From Siderastrea siderea (taxonomy: Eukaryota; Cnidaria; Anthozoa; Scleractinia; Rhizangiidae), in assembly GCA_964030785.1 (NCBI GenBank), contig OZ034974.1, forward strand, positions 49,176,355 to 49,240,354: a DNA stretch of 64,000 bases, in the 5' to 3' direction. The position numbers were made by a program, and so were the translations under genes. Below the pieces are notes generated by a model. It saw nothing but the letters and a program-made list of their open reading frames with translations, was not told where the DNA came from and did not search any database. Shown piece after piece: positions 1 to 10,800 of this stretch. The stretch's first letter is position 1. Each line of letters starts with the position of its first letter.

Positions 1-130
1 GTATAAATGGGTACCAGCAACATACTGTTGGGGTAACCCTACAATGGACTAGCATCCCATCCAGGGGGGAGTAGCAATACTTTCAGTTGCTTCATGCTAC
101 AGAAACTGGATTAAGTTCCAGCCGGGTAGG
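1..130. repeat. Copy of the 68-bp 'GGACTAGCATCCCATCC' satellite family, cut by the window edge
   Basis: The stretch contains GGACTAGCATCCCATCC followed by a purine-rich core, GTAGCAATACT, TTGCTTCATGCTACAGAAAC and a 'TTAAGTTCC' tail. The same unit is tandemly repeated at 9190-9590 and is present around 18940-19340 and 57080-57370. It starts before base 1. Confidence 0.8.
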
Positions 131-831
131 TCTCCTTGGCTCGTGTGTGACGTTATTTTTGTCATTGGTAACTACCCCCTTCCCTTGAGTCTGTTTTTCC
201 AAGCCTAATGATGAATGTAAAAAACTTGGCGTAATCCTTGTGTCCTTACAGGACTCAAACTTGAGCCCTCAACTTCCTGTCCATGCTGTATCAGATGCCT
301 TGGGCCTATCGATAGTGCTGTGCAGTGACCACCAGAAACTTGATACCTGTGGCTTTATCCATTTTATAAACTATTTTCGTTGGTAATGAGCCAGACGACA
401 TGTAAAGTCATCTGTGATCATTTTTTACCTATGTTGAAAACATAGGTCTTAGCTGGACTGCAGTTTGCACTTTCTATGTTTGTGTGTGTGTTTGTGATCC
501 GGGGGGAGTCCCATGTGAAACTGGGCAGGGATGTTCTTCATTCAACCTCTAAGAGATGCCATTCTAAAACAGACGGAGAATGCGAGACGACGAGTATCCA
601 TGCACCTTTCACATGGGAGTGCACCCCCTGGGGAATTTATGTGGTACTATATGGCACCAATCATATTGAGGCTACTATGCTAAGAGTACATTCTACCAAG
701 GACAAAGCTGGTTAGAATCCACTTGCTGAAGCTGAAGGTCAGATAAGGTTAAGCTTACTGGCCATGTTGAATGTACATGGGGACAGGAACGATCAGCGCA
801 AAATGTGCTTTTCTATTTTTTCCTCTGGAAT

Positions 832-2148
832 ATTATATTCTGAGCACAGGGAACCCAAACGTTACATTGGCTGTATAATCATAATCATTTAATTAAAATA
901 TTGTTATTTACCTGTATTCCTGTGCCTTTATGAGTCGCTTTGGAAGGGATTTGTTATTTTGTCTGGCGCGTTGTAAACTGGACACGACAATTACGTCTCA
1001 AGTTTCCATATCATTAACTATTAACTCTCCTCGGGAGAGGAAAGAAGAGAAAGAAGAGACAAGGGATGAAACTAAAATGACAGCACTTTTATTTTGAGGC
1101 GCAATTCTCTTGTTACTGAACAAAATCGGCTTGTATTTCCCGGCTTGATTGATTAAAGGTTCAATAATACAATGAAGATTGATTTGTTTGTTTGGACGCC
1201 CGTTTTTATGCTTATTTTGCGTTGTTTTTAGATGCAACTTTTCGTCAGATCTGTGACTACACTTGACTTGACTGGAAAAGATTTCTTTATGGTGAACATG
1301 GGCCTTATCAAAATGCTTCTATTGTTCTCGTGACAGATTCTTTTGTTTCTTTGACAGCCGGTTGAGTTGGAAACAGAAATCAGAACACACCACGCGGAAT
1401 ATCTGGTATTTGCGCGAGACAAATTTACCGTTGTGTACCCGCTCGTGTATGTTGGTTTTGATCTACATTTAGAAATACAGTATTTGCGAAGGCCTTCTTA
1501 CCCTGCTCCTGTATGTTTGTTTCGATCTACACGAAGAAATATAGTATTTGTGAAGGGCTACTTGGAAGAGAAAAACGAAACAGCAAAAATGTAACGGCCC
1601 ATTCTTATTTATTTTCTGGAAAGCAACCGAGGAAAACACGCGAAAAACCTATATATAATTCCACTCACCAGTAAACAACACTGAAATTGCCAATGCCTGG
1701 TGAAGGATATTTAAATCGCGTGTGGCTAAAATTGCAGTGAAAGGCTGCCTGCCATCGGCTCGTGTTTCCTCGCGCATTCCACGCGTGAGACTGGTCACCT
1801 CAACTGTAGTCACAGACTTTACGAAAGCCCTTTAGAGTTTCACCCCTTGTCTCTCTTCTCTTCTCTTGGCCGTTAATTGAAACCCGAGATTGTATCCCCA
1901 CAAGAGTTGATAGTTAATAATAATGGAACTTGAGACGTAATTGTCGCGTCCTATGACGCACCCTATAAAAAGATAAGGTAACATTTCAAACCGGCGAGGT
2001 AAACCGTCTCCGCTCTGATTCAAATCCCTTCCAAAATGACTCATAAAGACACAAGGAACACAGGTAAATAACAACATTTTTATTAAATGATTATGATATA
2101 GCTAAAGACAGCGTTTGGGTGCCCTGTGTTCTGAGTAAAGGCTTGGTG
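832..2148. mobile_element. Foldback element with long imperfect inverted arms
   Basis: The left arm (about 832-1280) and right arm (about 1780-2148) are imperfect inverted copies. Matching blocks include AGCACAGGGAACCCAAACG against CCCTGTGTTCTGAG, 'ACGACAATTACGTCTCAAG' against 'CTTGAGACGTAATTGTCGCG', and 'CTGTGACTACACTTGA' against its inverse near 1805. No transposase frame is visible, so this is a non-autonomous foldback or MITE-type element, or an old inverted duplication. Confidence 0.7.
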
Positions 2149-2569
2149 TGGTGTAATTGATGGTAATTTCCAAAATTTATTGTAAGGGCAGGTAAAATTG
2201 AACTTTGTCATGGCCAACGGTGGAACGTGACGAAAACAACCTCATTCCAAAAATAGACTGTTGACAAGTAACTGTAATTTAATTTGTTCTTTTATGATTT
2301 GAGTTATGAAACAGCTGTTTTGGTTATGGGTTATGTATCTTTGAGCAAGATGTTGGTTGAAAAGATTGTATCTGTGCTCGATGTGGATAATTTTGACTGT
2401 ACTTTTCAAGGTTTTTTAAACAACTTTGTTTTGTAATTTGAAATTTATAGCGACGTGTTAAAGATAATTATTTTAGTTAAATGTGAAGAAGTTGACCTTT
2501 GGTCGGAGAGGAGGGTGAATTTACGAAGAGTAAATAGAGGCTCAGTGAGGACTGTGCTTGTGGATATGA

Positions 2570-2755
2570 ACTTGGTAAAAATCAAAATCAAAATGGTAAA
2601 CCAGAGTACCCAGAGAAAAACCCTCGGAACAAGGATGAGAACCAACAACAAACTCAACCCACATATGACACCTGGACCAGGAATCAAACCCGTGCCACAT
2701 TGGTGGAAGGCGAGTGCTCTCACCACTGCACCATCCCTGCTCCCTGTAAAACTTC
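2570..2755 (-). mobile_element. tRNA-like SINE, family A, reverse orientation
   Basis: Read on the minus strand it has an A-box-like head ending in 'GAGAGCACTCGCCTTCC', a B-box-like 'GGGTTTGATTCCTGG', then TATGTGGGTTGAGTTTG and TTGGTTCTCATCC. The same order occurs on the + strand at 7460-7738. Open frames on both strands here are by-products of the SINE. Confidence 0.8.
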
Positions 2756-3904
2756 CATGGGTAGCATTATGTTGAGAAACATTGTGGCTAATTTTGGCCA
2801 ATTTTGGCTAATTTTGAGTGATGTGTGATTTGTAGTCCACATGATAGGCACGTGAAACAAGTCAGGATAATCTTGAAGCGTTTAGTCTCCAATTTGCATA
2901 AATTAGTTTGTTCATTCAAGCCTGCCTGTAGGTTTTTAAACCTGTTTTCTCTTCCCATAATAAGGTTAAGTTTTAGTTTACAATGTTGTGTCCATGATTT
3001 TCCAGCTGACATAGAAATGATTTCTTTCTTAGTTTTATCATATACAGGAACATGTGGCATGAAAATTTGTTTGAAAAACCACCTTTGCCCTCTTTCGGTC
3101 TTGAATTTGCATAAACAAGTTTGTGCAACTGTGAGTGCCAATGGGTGGCCAATGGCTGTCCTCTCCTCAAATTATTATCTACTTCACTTGTTTCTTTCAC
3201 CTCTTGTTGTGACCTCGATTTATATCATTCAGTAATATGAGGACAATTATTAGTTGGCCTTAACTGAGGTTTCAGTTTTAGATTGAATTTGAAATTTTTA
3301 TGCAGTTGTTTTGTTCTAGAGTCAGTTTCACTTTCCAGCCTGTCGCCTACTAGCCCAATGATCGCTCTATCTCCCAATTTTGGTCCGATTGGGTTTTTTT
3401 TGCTTTGCATTCCAAGGGTATTGCTGAGTAAAAGACGAGAAAAGCCCCAGGGGCATTAGACCCCGCCATTTTCCCCTTCCCCTTAGGGTGCAAAATACAT
3501 TACGGTCACTCAAAAAATGAGCCCAAGTGGTGTAAATTTATGAAGTTGGTGATTTATCGTTGGTACCTTTGACGTGTTTGCTGCCACCCCTCCCCTCCCC
3601 ACGTCTTTTCTGCACCCTTCTCCTTGTGATAACATGAATCCCTAACAGTATGAACACTTTTCCCATCCCTCATTTCTTGGTCATTCACCTGTTCCAGGAC
3701 TCGAGAAAAAAGAGCGTGATGAAATAGTTTGGCCATAACATGACTCAGTTACATCACGTTTTTTTTAAACGAACTGACATCTCTGCATAAGGGCACGGAA
3801 ATGAGATTTATTGATAAAGAAAAATATCCTAAAATCTAAAGGGAACGGTTATCTACCGAAAAAAAGAAACGTACAAGTCTGCTTTTAGGCCATGATTCGA
3901 TGAA

Positions 3905-4372
3905 TGATTTGGCAAAAGCAAGGGACTTCCCCGAATTGGCTTCTGTGTTTCAGTGATGTAATGTTTATGTGCCAGGGCAAGTTAAGCGAATTCATGCCAG
4001 CTTCAAAGCTCGCTAGCACCTTTGTCCTTGCTCTCGTCGAAGAGAAGTCAACTCCATTGAATTTCTTGTACTTTTCTACACAACTTTCCCTAAAGATTTT
4101 GGCAAAGCAAAGCAAAACTGCCAAAAAAATGCTTGCATTTCACTGACGAATTATTCAACTTGGCGAAAGCAAGGGACTTCCCGAATCAGCTTCTGTGTTT
4201 CAGTGATGTAATGTTTACGTGCCAGGACAAGTTAAGCGAATTCATGCCAGCTTCAAAGCTCACTAGAACCTTCGTTCTTGCTTTCACCGAAGGGGTCTTT
4301 ACTGAAGGGGTCTTTAAATCGCCAGTAATTTTCTACACCAACTTTCGTGAAAATTTTGGCAAATAAATGCTT
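3905..4372. repeat. Tandem duplication, unit about 251 bp
   Basis: The block beginning 'AGCAAGGGACTTCC' and running through 'TTCTGTGTTTCAGTGATGTA' and 'AAGCGAATTCATGCCAGC' occurs at about 3918 and again at about 4169. The copies differ by point changes and small indels. Similar open frames in the two copies come from the duplication and are not taken as a gene. Confidence 0.85.
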
Positions 4373-4633
4373 AACGAATGAAGATTACCAGCAGGTATTG
4401 TTTTGACCTGGGGCAAATGACCAGGAAAAAGAAAAAAACGGGTATTACTAGACCCCGCCCTGACAGTGGGGCAATAAAGCTGTTGTCAAAACAGTGACTT
4501 TCCATCAGCATTCATATGACCAGCACCTGAGTTGAGATGAGCATAATGCAACAATTGCAACAGTATGCACTCAGTGTACTATAGTGGAGGGGGATATACT
4601 CTCGTGTGTTTTGTTTGTCCTTAGAGTATGTCT

Positions 4634-4730
4634 TAAAAAAGCAAATGAGCTAGAAAGAGACTTGACATTTCAACGTAGGTCAAGCACGCAATGCGTGCCT
4701 ATGTTTCACTGTGTTGAATTATTTGGTAAT
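4634..4730 (+). other. Possible 5' untranslated exon of the Schlafen-like gene
   Basis: A stretch bounded by an acceptor-like TTTGTCCTTAG and a strong donor AATG|GTAAGTGG. Its phase does not join the next exon in frame, so it could only be untranslated leader if real. The next exon has a good acceptor (TTATTCACAG, ending 4785) and contains the chosen start codon. This is speculative. Confidence 0.25.
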
Positions 4731-4819
4731 GGTAAGTGGTTTGCCTTAATTTCTTCACAATTTGTCTCAATTTACTTATTCACAGAACAACTCTAGAGAA
4801 TGGTTTATTGGAGGTCAGC

Positions 4820-7800
4820 ATGGCTCCTACTCCTACATATCGGTCATGTGATACCAGAAGCATCGTGGATGAGGTATAGTACTTCATGTAAGCCATGTGA
4901 GATGAACCCTTTCACACCTTGAATCGCACTTAAAATTACCCACATTGAAAACTAGAAAAATAATTCTACAGTCAAAGCTCTCCTTGTGACCACTCGTTAG
5001 CGACCAGCTCTAGTAACAAGCAGCATTGTGAATCCCTGTTTGAATTGTCACTTAAACTCCGTAATTAAAAGCTCTTGTCAGCGACCGCTCCTGTAAGCAA
5101 TCGCTGATAAGGAATTAATGGTTGCTAATAGTGACCATTAACATAACTCAAGCTTCACGCCAAAAACTCTCGTAAGTGACCACCCTCTATTGTTTCATCA
5201 TGTGGTTGGTTGCGAGAGCTCATTCTTGTAAGCGACCAGCTCTAGTTGCAAAAACGCTATGAAAGGAAAGTACTCCTCACTAGCTTCACTTCATCTGTGA
5301 AACTACAAGTTAGAACTGTGTTCCATAAGCAAGGGATAATTCTGTGAGTGAAAGGCTTAAAAGAAAGTTTATGTCAGAAACACAGAGATGAGAAATTTCA
5401 AAATGTCATGAGACATGTTGTGATTGGCTCAATGTCATACCATTTACCAGCTAACTGAAAATGTCCTCGTCAATTACAAATGATATATCAAAGGGTTACA
5501 AATGGTCCTCATCAATTGTTTTTCCACAGAGGAAAAAATTTTCCTTGTCTGTATCAGATGATGACCTTCCAAGTCACAGAAGTAGACGAAGAAGAAAACG
5601 AAGGTAGTGATTCACCTCTGGTTATGGACAGGATTTTTAAATGACTAGCTAGCTTTATTAAGAAGTAATATCATTGCAGCCCCCGGGCCAGCTGAAATGT
5701 GACCTACTTTACAGTGTAAATATTAAAAATATACATGAATATATGATAACTACTATAGAAAAGGTAAAATATAACCTATAATATAATACAAAAAGGGAAA
5801 CATCAATACTGATAATACTAATAATTAAAATTACTACTAATTAGTACTAATAAATTACTACTAATAATTAAAACTGTTTTCTAAACCTATTTGTCTTACA
5901 AATCGGTAGTTTGAAGTATCCCTGGCTTCGGGTACAATAGGTGGACCCGTTGCGTGGCGGCAGCAGTTCATGAAGCTTGTGGCTCTGATCCCTTACAATT
6001 TGGTCAAATAGAGCTTTACTTAAGGCCTGCCTTCTCTCATACAGTGACGTGATGTCTAGAGCTACGAGAGCCTCAGCATAGGATAAGTCGGGTTGTATTA
6101 TCTGCAGCGCGCGCTTTTGCAACATTTCCATTTCATTAGAAAGGTACTGCGGCAGAGAATTATGGAAAACTGGGCACGCATATTCTAATACAGGACATAT
6201 ATATGTCGTGTAGAAAAGTAGCATATCCTTGGGTGGGACGTTAGTGCGCTTTAGCTGTTTTAGGAAGTACAGGCACGTCGCAGCCTTTTTGCATATAGAT
6301 TCTACTTGCACGTTCCACCTGAGGTTGTCCGAAACTACGACTCCTAACAGCTTTGCGGACGAGACAACTTCGATTTGCTTATCATTGATAGTGATATGAT
6401 CTACAGTACTTCCTGACCTAGAGAATGATATTCTCAGTTCTTTACATTTAGACTCATTGAGTTGGAATCCATCAGCCTCAGACTGCCGTACAATTAGATT
6501 TGTTTTATTCTGGCACGGGCTTCTAAGGCGACAATATATTTAGAAAGCAGTTTTCTGGTCACGTCTCCTCTAAACCATGTGCTTCAAATGTTCAGAATAT
6601 AAAGGAAGTTAAGAAACTACAGTGAAACTATTCGCCAGCATTAATGAAAGGGTTGTCATTGTTACTGAATGCCAAACACAGGACTTAAAAGTTATTGAAG
6701 CCACACCTATTCACCTGAAAACGCGAAAGTAGTTTTTGTTTCGACACTTTTCCACATAGTGCATCTAGTCATGCAAGACGTTCAGAAATGTACAAGTCAC
6801 ACAAGACATGGCACTATCAGTTGTATCGATAGGACATGGGACATAGGACACTTTATTTATCGTAGTAATCTACTTAGCCATACAGCTACTTATCAGATAT
6901 TCCTTGACTAATGCTAAGTGAAAAATTAAGATTAAAATGACTTAAAATATAAAATTTATATTTGCTAATTACTGTGATGATGATATTATTAGATATGATA
7001 TAAATATATAAATAATAATGTTATCAGATATTATTTATTAGATATTATTTATTTACCACACAAAGTTATGCTCATCCCATGTCTGCATGTATGCCAGACC
7101 GTTCATTTTCTCCCTCAGTGAATTTCTGGATAGTGGACAGCCATGGATCATCTGAGAATCAGATGAGATTCAGCAGGTGTGAACACAATCTTTTAATCAC
7201 TTCACAGATTACGTCGTGGCGAGGTGGAACCAAAACCAACTCTAGTTGCCTTGTCACCAGGCAGCGGCAAGAGAAGTTCAACTGGAGAATCAGATGGATT
7301 CTCTGATTATGAGAACAGCACAAGTTATGACGAGACAGATGGTGACACAGATGGAGAGAGACTGGTGACTGAGAAGCCTGATGCTGCTTCTGGTTCTACT
7401 GATGATGTGTGTGCAGCAAAGTTTGATTTTAACTTAGTACTGTTGTCATGTGAAACTCAGGGAATGAGCAGTGATGGTGCTGTGTTGAAAGCACTCGCCT
7501 CCCACCGATGTGGCCCGGGTTCAATTCCTGGACTTGCCGTCATATGTGGGTTGAGTTTGTTGTTGGTTCTCATCCTTAGCTTGCTCCGAGAGGTTTTTCT
7601 CTGGGTACTCCGGTTTTCCCCTCTCCTCAAAAACCAACATCTCCAAATTCCAAGTTGATCTTGGTTGTGTCCCCAATTTAGCATACTGTGCTAAATACCG
7701 TTGACACCTAAATAAAGTGATTTATTTATTTTATTTATCAGTTTAATTACATTTTGCTGCATCTGACTGTGAAATTGTGGTATGAAAATATGTCACAGTG

Positions 7801-10800
7801 GGCACTGTAGGTGGCATGATTAGACACCAGACTTTCACAGTGGATTCAGTTCATTGTCATGTGCTAACTCGCATTTTGGGAAACATGATTTACGTGTTAC
7901 AACTTGCAGCGGTAATTCCACCATGCAAGATATCATAACTGTATCACTATTACTGGATACAAATTAGTATATTCACACAGTGTACAAAGCATTTCATTTT
8001 TCATTCCTTTGAGTGCAAATTTTAAACACAATCCTGAAGGTACTTTTGAACTGTACTGTCAAGTACAAAACTGACAGAGATTGATTTTAAACTACCTCTT
8101 TCTAACTTATTGGCATTTCCTCTTTAGACTGACGTGGACAGTGAAAAGTACTACATCCAAGGTTATCATGTGCCGTTTAGTGAAGATGACTTGCACGATT
8201 TCAGGTAACTTATTTATCCCTAGCTTTCTTCAAGAAGACCCTTCCTTTTAATGACATTACAATGTGCTAGCAAGTTGTAAATGGAATCAGAAGTAATAGA
8301 GTTAAATAATACATATTTTAATGGACTTATATGCGTTTTCTTTTTTTCATAGACCTCAGACCAACGTCCACAATTTATCCATCAGGCCAGTGGCAAGGTA
8401 AAAACGGATTTGTTAATGTCCTTGAAGTAGAAGAAACAGATCAGTGCCTTTACTAAACCCTCTGCACGTAAAAATAACTATTTGGGGGCTCAAAGTGTTC
8501 TGGGTACACAGAGCGTCGGTGGTTCAAGGCTTGGTCTCTGCATCGTATCGTGTTGTTTCGTGTTGTTTCGTGTTGTTTCGTGTTGTTTATTCCACAGTGT
8601 CTCTCTTAACCCACGTTTATAGATGGGTACCGGCCAAAAAAGTTGGGGATTTTAAAGGAGCTACGTCACGGATAACGCATCTTGAAAAAACTGGCAAGTT
8701 TTTTCAAGTTTGTCATTCGTAATCCGTCTTAATCTTCCTCAGTCGCAACCATCCTTGTTTAGTTTTCGTTTATTATTACTTCTTTGGTGTTTTTCTATCT
8801 TGGGAAACTATTATTTTGAGGTTTCCTTCAACGAGAAAATAATTTTGTCAGATCAGAAAAAATGAATGAAAGCGCCGTGACATAGTTCCTTTAACCTTTC
8901 GCTAGATTAGCATCCCATCCCAGGAACTTCATTGACCACTCCCCATGAGGGGCTTTTCAGGGACAATGAAAGAAGTAATCTTAATAAACATAGCAGACCA
9001 GTTGGCAGACCAGTTGGCTATTTACATCGTGGCCGAGGAGTTGAAGTAGGGGCTACCGAGAACAACTCCAGCTAGTCTGCCAACTAATGCTTGAAGCGGG
9101 ACTTGAACCCAGGACCTCTGGATTTCAAGTCTGGCACCCTAGCCACTCGGCCACACTGCCTCCCCATTCGTAGTTACTTTATGTTTAGGTATGCTGTGAT
9201 GGACTAGCATCCCATCCAGGGGGGAGTAGCAATACTCCTAGTTACTTCATGTTTGGGGTCCTGTGATGGACTAGCATCCCATCCAGGGGGCAGTAGCAAT
9301 ACTCTCAGTTGCTTCATGTTTGGGTGTCCTGTGATGGACTAGCATCCCATCCAGGGGGGAGTAGCAATACTCTCAGTTGCTTCATGTTTGGGTGTCCTGT
9401 GATGGACTAGCATCCCATCCAGGGGGGAGTAGCAATACTCTCCATTGCTTCATGTTTGGGTGTCCTGTGATGGGCTAGCATCCCATCCAGGGGGCAGTAG
9501 CAATACTCTCAGTTGCTTCATGTTTGGGTGTCCTGTGACGTACTAGCATCCCATCCAGGGGGAAGCAGTGCTACTCTTCTGTTTCATTTTACAGAAACCG
9601 GTGTTCACCTCTTAGGGTTACTCCGGACCTTCGCGGGTGTCCTCCCGTGTTCTCCGGGAAAAAATTCGTAAGCGCGCCATTTTAAAGGAATGCACGGCAA
9701 ACTATATATCGTTGGAAAGCTTAATAAATGTAGATTTCAGAAAAAAAAATATGAATTGGCAGTTTTTTTAATTCCAAAAAAGAAAATTGGAAAACTGACC
9801 GCAAAAATGACCATGCGTCATTCAATCAAACAAACGAATTAATAGGGTATCAAAATTCGGCAGATTTCTGTGAAATTTGGCCTGAACATTCCTTAGATGT
9901 TGTGAAACAAAAGTGTGTCGAGGATTTTTGAAATTTGTAATATTTCACCCGTGGCGATCTTCAGTGCAATGCCCATTGCGTATTCTTTGCTGCTCGAACT
10001 TGACAGATTAATTAAAAAATAACCAGTCAGAATATCGAAAAATGCTGACACACTTTTGATAATTGATCCTTTGTGATTAACACTGTGCAGTTATTTTGCC
10101 AAGGCGCTTGGATTTGATACCCTATTAATTCAATTGAATGACACATGGTCATTTTCGCGGTTGCTCGCAATTTTCTTTTGTGGAATTGAAGAAACCGGCA
10201 ACTTATATTTTTTTTCCAAAATCTACATTTATTAAGCTTTCCAACGATCTATAGTTTGCCCTGTTTTCCTTTCAAATGGCGCACATACGAATTTTTTCCC
10301 CGCGGACACCCGCCAAGGTCCGGAGTAACCTTAAACGTAATAGGGTTTCTAAGGCGACATGTGTTTTTAACTTCTTTAGATCGTTATGTGCCTTTCTAAA
10401 CAGTGGTAAATGTGGCACGATTTACCTTGGAATTCGCCATGATGGTGTTGTAGCGGGCCTGAAAATCAGCCGAAAAGAGGTACGTAATTGAAATATGGGT
10501 TTACTAGGGATAGTTTGTTATTCGCTTTAATGATGATTGCGGTCACACTAAGGTCACTTCTTAGAACTAGATAAGTTCAGTTGCGGCTACATGACGCCAT
10601 ACGTTACTGTAGTTCGTGAAGTTTAATTTTCGTCCTTCTTGGTTCTAACTTATCCAGCCTTTACTTGGACACGGTTTTGGTCTTTTGTAACAGCATTGTT
10701 TTCAAAACTGGAACGTATTCTGTTTATGCAGCGCCAGTAGAGTGCGTGAATGAACATGGATCATTTTGAAAAGGCTGTCAAAAGTAGAAGTTTTCTAAGT

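Larger units (their letters stand above)
131..4633. other. Upstream gene-free stretch with repeats
   Basis: I see no supportable protein gene here. The open frame at 476-715 has no recognisable domain, and no second exon extends it. The stretch contains a 1.3-kb foldback element (832-2148), a reverse-oriented tRNA-like SINE (about 2570-2755) and a tandem duplication (about 3905-4370). The 5' regulatory region of the Schlafen-like gene presumably lies near its right end, but no clear core promoter motif could be assigned. Confidence 0.5.

Noticed and set aside
476..715. 79-residue open frame on the + strand
   Set aside because: No recognisable domain, no clear splice partners and a low-complexity GT-rich start; not supported as a gene.
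2445..2801. Overlapping open frames on both strands (118 and 106 residues)
   Set aside because: They coincide with the tRNA-like SINE also found at 7460-7738.
7224..7658. Reading exon 3 of the Schlafen-like gene through to 7658
   Set aside because: The part beyond about 7460 is the family A SINE; the next exon (8128) needs a phase-0 donor, found at 7406.
9096..9166. tRNA-Ser-like gene on the minus strand
   Set aside because: A and B boxes and an anticodon-like loop are present, but the acceptor-stem halves do not pair and the long variable arm is missing. The same body occurs at 61490-61695, so it is a SINE head.
9190..9592. CRISPR-like array
   Set aside because: The period is regular, but the 'spacers' are as conserved as the 'repeats', no cas genes are present and the DNA is eukaryotic. 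It is a satellite.
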